Shown here piece by piece: positions 7,784 through 16,396 of a stretch of DNA of 37,251 nt (position 1 is the stretch's first letter; the number at the start of each line of letters is the position of its first letter). The translations under genes and the position numbers were made by a program. This DNA comes from a virus. The notes beneath the pieces were generated by a model. It was not told the DNA's origin. It saw nothing but the letters and a program-made list of their open reading frames with translations, and did no database searches. Where the stretch lies: positions 1-37,251 of IMG/VR virus record IMGVR_UViG_3300005467_000025. One strand, written 5' to 3'.

Positions 7784-8188
7784 ATGGCGAAGCAGGGAGG
7801 GTTGGGCTTCTCGATTGCGATCGATGACTCGGGAGGCGTGGCCAGGACCATCAGCAACGACATCACGAACTTCCAGTTCGCCACACCGCGCGGCGTTCAG
7901 GACGTCACCGGCGTGGACAGGAGCGCCATTGAGCGCCTACTCCTGCTGGCCGACTTCAGCATCACGCTGAACGGCGTGCACAACAACGCCGCCAACTTCT
8001 CGCACTCGGTGTTCAAGACCGTCCCGAGCACGAGCGTGAACCGCACTACCACACTGGTCATCTCCGGCCAGACGCTCGCGCCGGAAGTGCTCTACTCCGA
8101 TTACGCCGTGACCCGCGGCCAGGACGGTTCGCTCACCTGGTCGTCACCTGGCGTACTCGCGGACGGCACCGTACCTACTTGGTCCTGA
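7784..8188 (+). CDS. Second tail tube-like protein
   Basis: 134 residues beginning MAKQGGLGFSIAIDDSGG. It shares the opening MAKQGG, a DVTGVDRSAIERLLLLAD segment and the RGQDGSLTW motif with the N-terminal domain of the 245-residue protein at 6484, so the two are paralogues. It contains a single domain and no C-terminal decoration. It may be the true tube subunit, with the longer protein a decorated or initiating variant, or the reverse. It directly precedes the assembly chaperone block, the usual place of the major tail protein. Confidence 0.72.
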   Translation: MAKQGGLGFSIAIDDSGGVARTISNDITNFQFATPRGVQDVTGVDRSAIERLLLLADFSITLNGVHNNAANFSHSVFKTVPSTSVNRTTTLVISGQTLAPEVLYSDYAVTRGQDGSLTWSSPGVLADGTVPTWS

Positions 8189-8209
8189 TCGACAAACGGA
8201 GGCGAAACC

Positions 8210-8374
8210 ATGGCAGGACCGTCCTGGGGCAGTAGGCCGCCACCTCAGCGAGGCGGCGGTATCAACTTCGTGGGTTGGGCGATCGGGATAGCGGTACTGC
8301 TCCTGGTCGTCATCCCGCTGTTCCTGTGCTTCATCGTTGTTCCGCTCGCGGGCATCTTCTCGGGAGGCAAGTAG
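8210..8374 (+). CDS. 54-residue single-span membrane protein
   Basis: ATG 8210 follows a strong ribosome site (GGAGGCGAAACC). The protein has a polar Pro/Gly-rich start (GPSWGSRPPPQRGGG) followed by one long hydrophobic span (WAIGIAVLLLVVIPLFLCF). The next gene starts on its stop codon (TAGTG). It is one of several tiny membrane proteins in this genome; function unknown. Confidence 0.68.
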   Translation: MAGPSWGSRPPPQRGGGINFVGWAIGIAVLLLVVIPLFLCFIVVPLAGIFSGGK

Positions 8375-8796
8375 TGGGGCACAAGATCATCAGGACGATA
8401 TTCGTTCTGCACTTTGAGGACGGATCAGCGCTGGATGGAGCAACCGTCAAGGTTCGCTCGGTCAGCATGCGCAAGCTTCTGGAGATCATGAGGCTGGCCG
8501 AGACGCTCCACTCCCTGGGAGACCGGGCCACGGAGGACGTCGATGCCCTCTTCACGGCATTGGCCGAGCAACTCGTTTCCTGGGATCTGGAGGAGGAGGA
8601 AGGCACTCCCATCCCCTGCTCTGTGGAGGGGATGTACTCCTTGGAGTTCGATCTAGTTCTATCCATCGTGTTCGCGTGGATCGAAGGAGTTCAGTCCACT
8701 CCCGGCCCTTTGGGACCGAGCTCGAAAGATGGTTCGCGGTCGGAGCAGCCCCCGATTCCAATGGAGTCCCTGGCACCAAGCCCGGCGCTCTTATAG
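8374..8796 (+). CDS. Tail assembly chaperone, short form (gpG-like)
   Basis: GTG 8374 overlaps the upstream stop. The 140-residue product is acidic in the middle (WDLEEEEGTPIP) and has the helical build of actinophage tail assembly chaperones; it lies directly upstream of the tape measure gene, the defining position. Chaperones of this type wrap the tape measure protein before tube polymerisation. A canonical -1 slippery heptamer within the gene allows a longer fusion product. Confidence 0.75.
   Translation: MGHKIIRTIFVLHFEDGSALDGATVKVRSVSMRKLLEIMRLAETLHSLGDRATEDVDALFTALAEQLVSWDLEEEEGTPIPCSVEGMYSLEFDLVLSIVFAWIEGVQSTPGPLGPSSKDGSRSEQPPIPMESLAPSPALL
8706..8712 (+). other. Programmed -1 frameshift site
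   Basis: CCCTTTG fits the X-XXY-YYZ rule in the zero frame (codons CCT TTG after a C). After a -1 slip both tRNAs still pair in their first positions (CCC, TTT). The -1 frame is open both before and after the site and runs to a stop at 8939, overlapping the tape measure start, as in other gpG/gpGT systems. Confidence 0.65.
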
Positions 8797-8939
8797 AAGC
8801 GGAGTGGATCGTCGGGCTTTGTGAGCGCTTCTCCTGCCTACCGAGCGCGCTCATGGAGGAGGACGCGGCGTTGATCAGGATGGTGGGCATGGTGGACCGG
8901 GCGAGAAGGGAAGCGGGGGAGGTGGCCGATGCCGGGTAA
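8712..8939 (+). CDS. Tail assembly chaperone, frameshifted C-terminal part (gpT-like)
   Basis: This is the -1 frame extension used after slipping at 8706-8712. It adds 75 residues (starting GTELERWFAVGAAPDSNG and containing EAEWIVGLCERFSCLPSALMEEDAALIRMVGMVDRARREAG), giving a fusion of about 188 residues with the upstream 113. The helical C-terminal part typically recruits the tape measure protein. Its stop codon lies 10 bases inside the tape measure gene. No independent ribosome site is needed. Confidence 0.68.
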   Translation, partial: GTELERWFAVGAAPDSNGVPGTKPGALIEAEWIVGLCERFSCLPSALMEEDAALIRMVGMVDRARREAGEVADAG

Positions 8940-10584
8940 TGAGGTGGTCATCGTCATCCGCGGGCGCAATGAGATGCGCCGGACGTTCGATGACGTGCAC
9001 ACGGAGGCGGATCGCGCCGGAGATGACGCTGGCCGGACGTTCGGGGAGCGCATCGACCGGCGTTTCGCGGAGGTCGGCACGCGCATCCGCGAGCGCTTCT
9101 CCCGCTCCGGCCAGGACTCCGGGGATTCCTTCCGTACCGGCTTCTCCGGAAAACTCATGGCGCTCACGGAGAAGATCGGAGGAGCGCTGACCACTGGACT
9201 CGGTAAGATCGGCACCATTCTCCCCGGAGCGCTCGGGGATGCGGTCGGGAACCTGCCGCCCATGGGTCAGGCGATCGCGGGTGTGCTCGTGGCGGGCCTG
9301 GCCGTCTCGCTCGCGCCGATGATCGGCGCGGCCATCTCCGGTGCGGTCATGCTGGCGGTCGGGGGCGGAGTCCTGGCCGGCGGGATCGCGCTGGTCGCCA
9401 AGAACGCACAGGTCAAGTCCGCGTTCTCAAAGCTGAAAGACTCGCTCTTTGACCAGGACACGTCCACGATCGAAGACAAGATCAAGAAGGCTCAGGAACG
9501 GTACGCGAAGGCCGCGGCGCTCGGGTCGGCCAGCGGGATGAAGTCCGCAAAGTACGACATCGAGAAGGCGAAGACCGAGCTCGACAAGGCGCTCGTATTC
9601 AACACGTTGAATCGATCACTGCGTGACCTCGCTCAGCCGTTGGTCGCTCCGCTGGTCCGTGCCGCGAAGACGTTTTCGCAGGTCATCAGTGATCTCAAGC
9701 CGGACATTGGTCAGCTTTTCAAGACCGTGGCACCGATCATCGACAAGCTCGCGCCTGCGCTGGGTGACTTTTTCAAGAGCATGATGCCCGGGATCATGAA
9801 CGCCGTGAAGGGTAGCGTTCCGATCTTTAACACCTTGGCCGACAAGCTCCCGTTGATCGGATCTTCGCTGAGTGATTTTTTCAACTCGATCAGCGAGAAC
9901 GGGGATGATACCAAGCAGTTCTGGTCAGACCTTCTCACGGCCGTGGCCGGTCTGATCATCTCACTCGGAAAGATCATCTCTTTTCTCACGCGCTTCTACA
10001 GCGCCTGGCGGAACGCGATGGGCAATGCCATCCGATTCGTGCAGTCTCTCGCCATGGTGGCGCTCGAAGCCTTCGGGACGATCCTGCATGCCGCGGCGGA
10101 AGCCTGGGGTTGGATCCCCGGTCTCGGACCGAAGCTACGTGCGGCGGACGCGCGTTTCGCGGCCTTCCGGGACGGAGTCAACCGGAAGCTCGCCGGCATC
10201 CACGACAAGACCGTGAAGATACGCATCCTCCAGGTCTTCACTACGGTCGGTCACGCCGTGACCGATGCCGCGGCGCTCATTGCGTCCCGGATGGCGACCG
10301 GCGGCATCAAGGGTGCAGCCAGTGGTGCCACCTCCTCCGGCTGGACGTGGGTGGGTGAGAACGGTCCAGAGCTCGCCAAGCTGCCACCCGGTACTGCGGT
10401 ACGCAGCGCCGGGGACAGCCGGCGGATGGCCGGCCAGGGCGGAGCGACGCACGCAATCGTGCATTTCGAGGGAAGCGGGGACGCGGCCATGGACGCGCTT
10501 CTCCGGCTTCTGCTGTCGAAGGTGCGCATTGAGATCCGTGAGCGGTTCGGTGGGGACGCTCAGGCCGCGCTGGGGCGCGCCTGA
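8929..10584 (+). CDS. Tape measure protein
   Basis: 551 residues. Features: amphipathic N-terminal helices (residues about 15-60), hydrophobic Gly/Ala-rich segments around 95-165, long helices about 170-220 (KIKKAQERYAKAAALGSASGMKSAKYDIEKAKTELDKA is the core; split helices with A/K repeats), further hydrophobic segments near 340-390, and a Gly-rich end with TWVGENGPELAKLPPGTAV, a signature often seen at the C-terminus of tape measure proteins. The short length predicts a short tail, roughly 80 nm if the usual 0.15 nm per residue holds. It overlaps the chaperone frame upstream and the minor tail gene downstream by one base. Confidence 0.9.
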   Translation: MPGNEVVIVIRGRNEMRRTFDDVHTEADRAGDDAGRTFGERIDRRFAEVGTRIRERFSRSGQDSGDSFRTGFSGKLMALTEKIGGALTTGLGKIGTILPGALGDAVGNLPPMGQAIAGVLVAGLAVSLAPMIGAAISGAVMLAVGGGVLAGGIALVAKNAQVKSAFSKLKDSLFDQDTSTIEDKIKKAQERYAKAAALGSASGMKSAKYDIEKAKTELDKALVFNTLNRSLRDLAQPLVAPLVRAAKTFSQVISDLKPDIGQLFKTVAPIIDKLAPALGDFFKSMMPGIMNAVKGSVPIFNTLADKLPLIGSSLSDFFNSISENGDDTKQFWSDLLTAVAGLIISLGKIISFLTRFYSAWRNAMGNAIRFVQSLAMVALEAFGTILHAAAEAWGWIPGLGPKLRAADARFAAFRDGVNRKLAGIHDKTVKIRILQVFTTVGHAVTDAAALIASRMATGGIKGAASGATSSGWTWVGENGPELAKLPPGTAVRSAGDSRRMAGQGGATHAIVHFEGSGDAAMDALLRLLLSKVRIEIRERFGGDAQAALGRA

Positions 10585-13463
10585 TGGCCTTTCCGCAGAC
10601 GCCTCTCGCCATCAAGGCGGAGTTCTACCTGAACGGCGCATGGGTGGACGTCACGTCCCGCGTGCGGCTGGAGAACGATGTCGTGATCACGCGCGGCGCG
10701 TCCTCGGAACAGTTCGCGCTCAGCGCTCAGCAATGCCAGTTCACTCTGAACAACCGTGACGGGCTGTACTCCAACCGCAACCCGAACTCCATCTATTACG
10801 GGAAGATCGGGCGGAACACACCCTTCCGGATCGGCGTGACCGGCACCGGAACCTTCCTCGCGCTGCCCGGATGGCGGGCCGCATCGATCCGCACCGCGGA
10901 CAAGGCCGTTCTCGACATCACGGGCGACATCGACATCCGGGCGGACTTCCGGATGGAGCCGAACACCTGGCTTGTCGGCAATCGTCAGTCGTTCGTCCTG
11001 GCCGCCAAGTACCGGTTCACGGCCAGTAACAACCGGTCGTGGTTCCTAGCCGTCTCGGAGCAGGGCTACCTGCAATACCGCTGGTCAACCAACGGAACGG
11101 CCTTCACCACGGTCACGAGTACAGCGGCCATCGCTGCGGCCACGCTCAACAGCAGGATGGCCGTGCGGGTCACGCACGACGTGGACAATGGCGCGGCCGG
11201 CAACACGGTCACGTTCTACACGAGCGACACGATCGCGGGCACATGGACGGCGCTCGGTTCTGCCGTGGTCACGGCCGGAACGACATCCATCTTCAGTAGC
11301 AGTGCCGATCTTGAGGTCGGGTCGTACGACGATGACCTCAGCGATCCCGTGAACGGCATCGGTGTCCCGCCCTGCCGCTACTACGCGATGGAGTTGCGCA
11401 GCGGTATCGCGGGCACGCTCGTGGCGAAGATGGACGCCACGGCGCAGGCGGCCGGTGCGGTCTCCTGGTCGGATGGCCTCGGTACGCCCAACACGTGGAC
11501 GTGCAGCGGCGAGGCGTTCGTCACGGCCACGGACTACCGGTTCTGGGGGCAACTGCCGAAGCTGCCGACCAAGTGGGACACCTCTGGCCGCGACATCTAC
11601 ATGCCGGTAACGGGATCGTCCTACCTCCAGCAATTGACGCAGGGCAATAAGCCACTCAAGTCCGCGATGTTCCGTTACGTCACCCGTGAGCTCACCTCCA
11701 TCGAGGGGTACTGGCCGTTTGAGGACGGTAGTAACGCCGAGATGGCCGCGGCCGGCGTGACAGGCGGCCAGGCGGCAGCGGTCAACAACGTCAGCTTTGG
11801 AGTCGCCTCCGATCTGGCCGCTAGCGCGGGAACGTGCACCATCGACGGAACCACCTCGTACATCAAGGGGTTCTGCACGAACCTCGGCACGGGTGGCTCC
11901 GCCGAGAATTTCATGATCCTGTTCAAGTACCCGGCCGCGCTCGGGGCCGAGGTGGTTCTCGCCACCATCTACACCACGGGCACCGTGACGCGCTGGGAGG
12001 TGCGGGTCACCACAACCGGCTTCCGCCTGGTGGCGAAGGACGGGGACGGCACGTCCGTGCTGGACGCGACCACGGCGTACGGCGCGGGCATCTCCCCGAC
12101 CGCCTGGCTCGGCATCCAGCTCAAGGTGACAGTCTCCGGCGGCACGATCACCGGCACCCTCTCCTGGTATAACGTCTCCACGGTCAGTTCGGGGTTCTAC
12201 GCGGACGCGGTCAGTGGGTCGTTTGCCGGCTCACTGGGTAGATTCAAGAGCTTCACCATCACGAACAGTGGCGGCGGCCAGACCGGGCTACAGGTGGCGC
12301 ACGCCGTGATCACACGGCAGAGCGCACCGATGGTAGCTGGGAGCAACGTCTTTCATGCGGCCACGGCATGGGCTACGGAGTACGCCGGCCAGCGGTGGGA
12401 CCGGCTCCTGACCGAGGAGAGCATCCCGCATCTCGTCATCGGGGCGAAGGGCAACGCGTTCGGCTCCATCCTCGGGGACTCCCAGCAGATGGGTCCGCAG
12501 TCTGTGGCGCGGCTCGTGGACCTGCTTCAGGAGTGCGCGGACGCGGATCGGGCCATGATGTTCGAGCGCCGCAACTGGTTCGGCCTCGTGCTCCGTCTGC
12601 GCCGGGCGCTGCACAACCAGATCTCCCCGACGCTGGACTACTCGACCGCGGTCTTCTCCAACGAGCTGACGCCAACCCCGGATGACTCGACCATCCGTAA
12701 CGACGTGACCGTGTCTCGCCCCCTGGGGGCGTCCGCTCAGGCGACCAGGACGGTCGGACCGCTGAACACCTCCCGGCCGACGGTTGATCCGCAGGGTGTA
12801 GGCACATACGACGTGCCCTTGACGCGGAACGTGTATCAGGACAGCCAACTCCCGTTTCTCGCCCAATACGAGGTGCAGCTAGGCACCATCGATCAGGACC
12901 GCTATCCGTCGGTTCAGGTCAACCTCGCGCGGAACGTCTTCGTGGCGAGCTCCACGCTCACTACCGCGGCGAGTGGGCTGGACGTCGGGAATCCCTTCAC
13001 GATCACAAACCTTCCTGCGGGCCTGCCGCCGGACGCCATCGAGCTCTTGATTCTCGGCATCACGGAGCGCTTGCAGAACAAAGGCTGGGTGATCGACTGG
13101 AATACCGCCCCGTACGACCCCTACCGCGTCATCGACATGACCGCGAGCACGCTCGCCCGCTCGCGGATGGCGAGCGGGGATCTGAGCGGGTCATATACGA
13201 CCCTGGCCGCAGACATCACCTCCTCGGCCACCTCATTCACGGTGACCGGGACGGGCAAGCTCTGGGGCACGGCCGGCGGGAACTTCCCGCTCGATATCAT
13301 GATCGGTGGGGAGCGGATCACCCTGAGCGCGATCTCTGGCGCGTCGTACCCGCAGACGTTCACCGTCTCGGCCAGGAGCGTGAACGGCGTGGTGAAGGCG
13401 CACGTGACCGGGGACAAGGTGCAGATCGCGGACATCGGCTACATGACGCTGGGAGCGAGATAG
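10584..13463 (+). CDS. Large minor tail protein with two LamG-like domains
   Basis: 959 residues, ATG overlapping the tape measure stop. The N-terminus (IKAEFYLNGAWVDVTSRVRLENDVVITRGASSEQ) is the baseplate-type opening seen in actinophage minor tail proteins. LamG-like jelly-roll regions lie at about 95-260 and 370-570 (the second opens with SIEGYWPFEDGS). The later part (about 600-860) has tail-hub-like character, and the last 90 residues resemble the beta modules of the connector protein (GGERITLSAISG). It probably forms the tail tip and contacts the cell surface. No separate Dit and Tal genes are present, so this protein may combine both roles. Confidence 0.8.
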   Translation: MAFPQTPLAIKAEFYLNGAWVDVTSRVRLENDVVITRGASSEQFALSAQQCQFTLNNRDGLYSNRNPNSIYYGKIGRNTPFRIGVTGTGTFLALPGWRAASIRTADKAVLDITGDIDIRADFRMEPNTWLVGNRQSFVLAAKYRFTASNNRSWFLAVSEQGYLQYRWSTNGTAFTTVTSTAAIAAATLNSRMAVRVTHDVDNGAAGNTVTFYTSDTIAGTWTALGSAVVTAGTTSIFSSSADLEVGSYDDDLSDPVNGIGVPPCRYYAMELRSGIAGTLVAKMDATAQAAGAVSWSDGLGTPNTWTCSGEAFVTATDYRFWGQLPKLPTKWDTSGRDIYMPVTGSSYLQQLTQGNKPLKSAMFRYVTRELTSIEGYWPFEDGSNAEMAAAGVTGGQAAAVNNVSFGVASDLAASAGTCTIDGTTSYIKGFCTNLGTGGSAENFMILFKYPAALGAEVVLATIYTTGTVTRWEVRVTTTGFRLVAKDGDGTSVLDATTAYGAGISPTAWLGIQLKVTVSGGTITGTLSWYNVSTVSSGFYADAVSGSFAGSLGRFKSFTITNSGGGQTGLQVAHAVITRQSAPMVAGSNVFHAATAWATEYAGQRWDRLLTEESIPHLVIGAKGNAFGSILGDSQQMGPQSVARLVDLLQECADADRAMMFERRNWFGLVLRLRRALHNQISPTLDYSTAVFSNELTPTPDDSTIRNDVTVSRPLGASAQATRTVGPLNTSRPTVDPQGVGTYDVPLTRNVYQDSQLPFLAQYEVQLGTIDQDRYPSVQVNLARNVFVASSTLTTAASGLDVGNPFTITNLPAGLPPDAIELLILGITERLQNKGWVIDWNTAPYDPYRVIDMTASTLARSRMASGDLSGSYTTLAADITSSATSFTVTGTGKLWGTAGGNFPLDIMIGGERITLSAISGASYPQTFTVSARSVNGVVKAHVTGDKVQIADIGYMTLGAR

Positions 13464-13973
13464 ATGGTCGACACTAATCCCGAGGTCGGTGATCCGGTAT
13501 CGGCCGACTTCCTCGCCTACCTCACCCGGCCGCCGATCGTCCGGCTGATTCAAGTCACGGCGCAGTCGATTCCCAACGCGTCCTCAACCGCGCTGACCTT
13601 CGACTCGGGATCGGAGGACATCGACACACACAACTTCCATGACGTGGTCACGAACAACTCGCGCGTCACCCCGACCTCCGACTGGGCAGGCTACTACGAG
13701 GTCACGGTCACCTACGCGGCCAGCGCGAACACCGCCACGCAGCTCTACGCCGTGGTGGCCAAGAACGGCGTAGTTGTTCAGCCACTCACCAGGCAGACGC
13801 CGGCGGCCACCTCCGTGGCGAAGTCCGTAAACGCCATCGCCATCGTGTCGCTGAACGGGACGGGTGACTACGTGGAGGGTTGGGCCAACCAGAACTCGGG
13901 TGGCGCGCTCAACACGCAGGTAGGCGGAAGCATCAACTCCGTCCTCGAAGTCAAGTTCCTCCGGCCGCTGTAG
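13464..13973 (+). CDS. C1q/TNF-like minor tail protein
   Basis: 169 residues starting directly after the stop of the large tail gene. The middle and end follow a C1q-like jelly-roll pattern (GYYEVTVTYAASANTATQLYAVVAKNG, GDYVEGWANQNSGGALNT, SVLEVKFLRPL). Such domains trimerise and are frequent at the ends of actinophage tail fibres. A short N-terminal segment (DTNPEVGDPVSADFLAYL) is likely the attachment part. Probable receptor-contact or fibre protein. Confidence 0.72.
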   Translation: MVDTNPEVGDPVSADFLAYLTRPPIVRLIQVTAQSIPNASSTALTFDSGSEDIDTHNFHDVVTNNSRVTPTSDWAGYYEVTVTYAASANTATQLYAVVAKNGVVVQPLTRQTPAATSVAKSVNAIAIVSLNGTGDYVEGWANQNSGGALNTQVGGSINSVLEVKFLRPL

Positions 13974-13982
13974 GGAGACGCC

Positions 13983-14813
13983 ATGGGATGGGTCTTGGTC
14001 GCCAGTCTGGCGAGCCTGCGTGACGAGTTCGATGCGCTCGCGCCGGACCGCGATCGCGCATCGGACGGATCGATCGGGGACGCTGCGCATCAGGCGGAGC
14101 CGAGCGACCACAATCCGGATGACACGCCCGGTGTGGTCACGCCGTTCAGTGACCCTGACTCCATCCCCGAAGTGCACGCGATCGACGTGGACTCCGACCT
14201 CCGCAAGGCCGGGTGGTCGATGGGTCGCGCGGTGGACATCATCGCGGCCAGGCATCAGGCCGGTCTCGACAACCGGCTGCAATACATCATCTACAGCCGG
14301 AAGATCGCCTCGCGTTCCTGGGGCTGGACCTGGCGCGACTACACCGGCGCGGACCCGCATACGGGTCATGCGCACTTCTCGGCCCGGTACGGTAGTGGAT
14401 CTACGGGTAATCCTGAGAACGACGTGAGGCCGTGGGGCCTTCTGAAGGAGGACGACATGGACGCGACGGAGATGACCGCATGGGCGAAGTCCCCGGCCGG
14501 CCAGCAGGCCATCGCCGCGGCGGTCTGGGGAGCGAAGCCGTGGGCCAGCGACTACAGCACCGCAGTCGCGCTCCAGAACGGCTATCGGAACACCGTGACC
14601 GTCTCCACCGCGATCGCTCAGCTCGATCAGGTGGATGAGCAGGCGCTCGGAGCCGTGGTGGTCTCCGGCCTCCTCGATCCGCTAAAGGCCGCGATCCTGG
14701 CCGGTCTTCCGGAGGATCTGGACGCCGCGATGCATGCCGCGGTCGCGGAGAGCGTGGAGGCCGCCGTGGAGAACATCCGCCTTTCGGTTGTCCCCGCGCC
14801 CGTAACGGCGTAA
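13983..14813 (+). CDS. Endolysin, M15-like peptidase
   Basis: 276 residues behind a GGGAGACGCC ribosome site. Residues 41-52 (SDHNPDDTPGVV), 63-70 (EVHAIDVD) and 124-132 (DPHTGHAHF) are the metal-site motifs of phage M15-like D-Ala-D-Ala or L,D peptidases; H43, D68 or D70 and H129/H131 are the probable zinc ligands. The Gly-rich linker near 135-145 leads to a helical C-terminal part (about 155-276) that may bind cell wall or mediate oligomerisation. It degrades peptidoglycan at lysis, and two holin-like genes follow. Confidence 0.82.
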   Translation: MGWVLVASLASLRDEFDALAPDRDRASDGSIGDAAHQAEPSDHNPDDTPGVVTPFSDPDSIPEVHAIDVDSDLRKAGWSMGRAVDIIAARHQAGLDNRLQYIIYSRKIASRSWGWTWRDYTGADPHTGHAHFSARYGSGSTGNPENDVRPWGLLKEDDMDATEMTAWAKSPAGQQAIAAAVWGAKPWASDYSTAVALQNGYRNTVTVSTAIAQLDQVDEQALGAVVVSGLLDPLKAAILAGLPEDLDAAMHAAVAESVEAAVENIRLSVVPAPVTA

Positions 14814-14880
14814 TCGTTTGCTGACCTGCAAAGAGTAAGATCGAAAGCGCCACGCCTGGCGCGTGAAAGGCGGATCATGG

Positions 14881-15171
14881 GTGGGAACGACGCAACGGTC
14901 CGCCGCGCCTACCCGGCGTACGGTAACTCGGGACACTATCTCGTTTGTCCTCGGGTGGGTGCTGATCTTCCAGCAGGCGCTCTACGTCGATCCGTCCCGA
15001 GTGAACACAGCTTTCCTGATCCTGGCCGGGGCACTGGTGGGGGTTCCTCTCTCGGTCCCGGCCATCCTGGCAATCCGTGGCATTGGTATTACCGCATTGT
15101 CGGAGCAGCCTCCCTCCTCTCCCTCGCCTTCATCCTCATCTACTTCACCATCCGAGGCTGAGAGTGCCTGA
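14881..15171 (+). CDS. Holin-like membrane protein
   Basis: Start GTG 14881 is chosen because an AAAGGCGG ribosome site lies about nine bases before it; an in-frame GTG at 14863 would add six residues. The 96-residue product has a basic N-terminus (RRTVTRDT), two hydrophobic spans (FVLGWVLIFQQALYV and FLILAGALVGVPLSVPAILAI) and a Ser/Pro-rich tail. I recall this build in small membrane proteins next to actinophage endolysin genes. It is a likely holin or lysis modulator. It overlaps the next gene by eight bases. Confidence 0.68.
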   Translation: MGTTQRSAAPTRRTVTRDTISFVLGWVLIFQQALYVDPSRVNTAFLILAGALVGVPLSVPAILAIRGIGITALSEQPPSSPSPSSSSTSPSEAESA

Positions 15172-15481
15172 TCTTCCTGAGGACACCGGAGAACTCACGG
15201 CCGACCAACAGGTGACGATCCTCTGGTCGGCCGTCAACATGCTCCTGGCCGATCGCCGCTGGCGCGGGTGGCAGGTACTCCTGTCCGTGGCCGGCTACGT
15301 TCTGACGCTCGTGCTGGCCGTGGCCGTGGCGCAGCATTTCAATGACACCACGCAGCACAAGTTCTGCGCCGTGGTGGCGGCCAGCACTGCGCAGGGGGCG
15401 CCTCCGCCCACCACGGAGCGCGGGCGGAACGTGGCGCAGGCCATGCACAATCTGTCGGTTGAGCTGGGCTGTCAGCGGTAG
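15164..15481 (+). CDS. Second small membrane protein of the lysis cassette
   Basis: GTG 15164 overlaps the end of the upstream holin-like gene. The 105 residues contain an acidic N-terminus (PDLPEDTGELTADQQVTILW), one clear membrane span (VLLSVAGYVLTLVLAVAVA) and a hydrophilic C-terminus with two Cys. N-in topology would place most of the C-terminus outside. Together with the preceding gene it may form a two-component holin/antiholin pair; this is inferred from position. Confidence 0.62.
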   Translation: MPDLPEDTGELTADQQVTILWSAVNMLLADRRWRGWQVLLSVAGYVLTLVLAVAVAQHFNDTTQHKFCAVVAASTAQGAPPPTTERGRNVAQAMHNLSVELGCQR

Positions 15482-15551
15482 CCCCAGCTCCGCTAGAATC
15501 GGCGTGTGAGCCCAGCTCACTGCCTGGGGAGGCATCCGCTCGTCCACTACG

Positions 15552-15590
15552 AAAGAGGCGTCTCGCACGATTCGTGCGAGACGCCTCTTT
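15552..15590. terminator. Strong intrinsic terminator between convergent gene sets
   Basis: A perfect 19-bp inverted repeat (15552-15570 with 15572-15590) is followed by a T-run on the plus strand. It lies 70 bases behind the last late gene and 16 bases from the end of the leftward operon. It should stop rightward late transcription efficiently; the minus-strand T-run is only three bases, so leftward termination is weaker but plausible. Confidence 0.92.
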
Positions 15591-15605
15591 TTCTATGGTG
15601 CGCGC

Positions 15606-15896
15606 TCAGCGCGAAATGAGATCTTGCAGAGTCTCCGGGCGGCGCACGTCCGGATGCGCGTGCATCGGCATCGGGTGAAGCCGGCGGGTCTCCTCCCCAG
15701 CCCCGAGCGCATGGCGTGGCTTGTGTGACGCCGGAGGCTTCCGGCTGACCAGGAATGGCAGAACGCGGAGGAGGAGGCGCACGCGGCGTTGGAAGCGTCG
15801 CAGGTTGCCGCCTTCCTTCAGGTGCCACACGACAAGACCGGCCGCGATGACGCCCACGGCCGACAGCCACCAGAGGAGTGGGTACATGGGGCTCAT
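15606..15896 (-). CDS. Small membrane protein, last gene of leftward operon
   Basis: The start is ATG 15896, which overlaps the stop of the upstream gene (ATGA); longer in-frame starts would run through that gene. The 96 residues have one membrane span near the N-terminus (YPLLWWLSAVGVIAAGLVVW) and a basic cytoplasmic-type tail (LRRFQRRVRLLLRVLPFLVSR) followed by a His-rich stretch (LHPMPMHAHPD). Function unknown. It completes the DUF2637/FtsK operon. Confidence 0.62.
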   Translation of the reverse strand: MSPMYPLLWWLSAVGVIAAGLVVWHLKEGGNLRRFQRRVRLLLRVLPFLVSRKPPASHKPRHALGAGEETRRLHPMPMHAHPDVRRPETLQDLISR

Positions 15897-16396
15897 CTTC
15901 CCTTGCGACCACGGCAACCCTGGCAGTGGAGTCCGACACACGCTCCCGCGTGCCGCGCTCGATTGGCGCTGAACCAAACGAGCGCGAACGCGACACAGAG
16001 CATGGCTACCACATCCCGGTACATCCACGCCGTGATCACTGCCGCGGTCAGCCATGCGGCCAGGAACAAGCCGGCCAGGAGATACCACGGCCAGCGCGCG
16101 GGTGCCCGCTTGATCCGCCGGACCACAACGTAGGCACGGTTCGGGTACTCCGTGATCCCGCGGCCGAGCACCTCGACCTCCCCGCGCCGGACCGCGTCCG
16201 CCACGTACGCCCGGAAGGTGCGTACGGCGTAGCGGTTAGAGCTCTGCCAGAGCTCTTGTCCGGGAAGTAGTGCCGCCTGTCGGCGTACGCCGAGCGCGGC
16301 GCGTGCGCGTCTGGCCGGACTCAGCGCGCGCGGGTAGACCACTCCGAGTGCTGTCACCTTCGGCCGGGGGAGTGCCTGCGTCTCCTGCTCCTGCAT
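15893..16396 (-). CDS. Two-span membrane protein
   Basis: 167 residues from an ATG preceded by ACGGAGGCGAAG, a strong ribosome site. Residues 1-95 are soluble and rich in Arg (SPARRARAALGVRR, AYVADAVRRGEVEVLGRGITEYP); two adjoining spans follow (WPWYLLAGLFLAAWLTAAVI and DVVAMLCVAFALVWF); the end has a Cys/His cluster (CVGLHCQGC). Topology and operon context suggest a partner of the FtsK-like translocase at the membrane. No named family recognised. The gene overlaps the upstream WhiB reading frame by 161 bases. Confidence 0.66.
   Translation of the reverse strand: MQEQETQALPRPKVTALGVVYPRALSPARRARAALGVRRQAALLPGQELWQSSNRYAVRTFRAYVADAVRRGEVEVLGRGITEYPNRAYVVVRRIKRAPARWPWYLLAGLFLAAWLTAAVITAWMYRDVVAMLCVAFALVWFSANRARHAGACVGLHCQGCRGRKGR

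Noticed and set aside
14877-15161. A second frame inside the holin-like gene that ends in a membrane-like segment
   Set aside because: Its first 70 residues are low-quality Gly/Pro/Arg-rich shadow sequence, and the neighbouring frame matches a recognised holin-like pattern. No good slippery site links the two frames.
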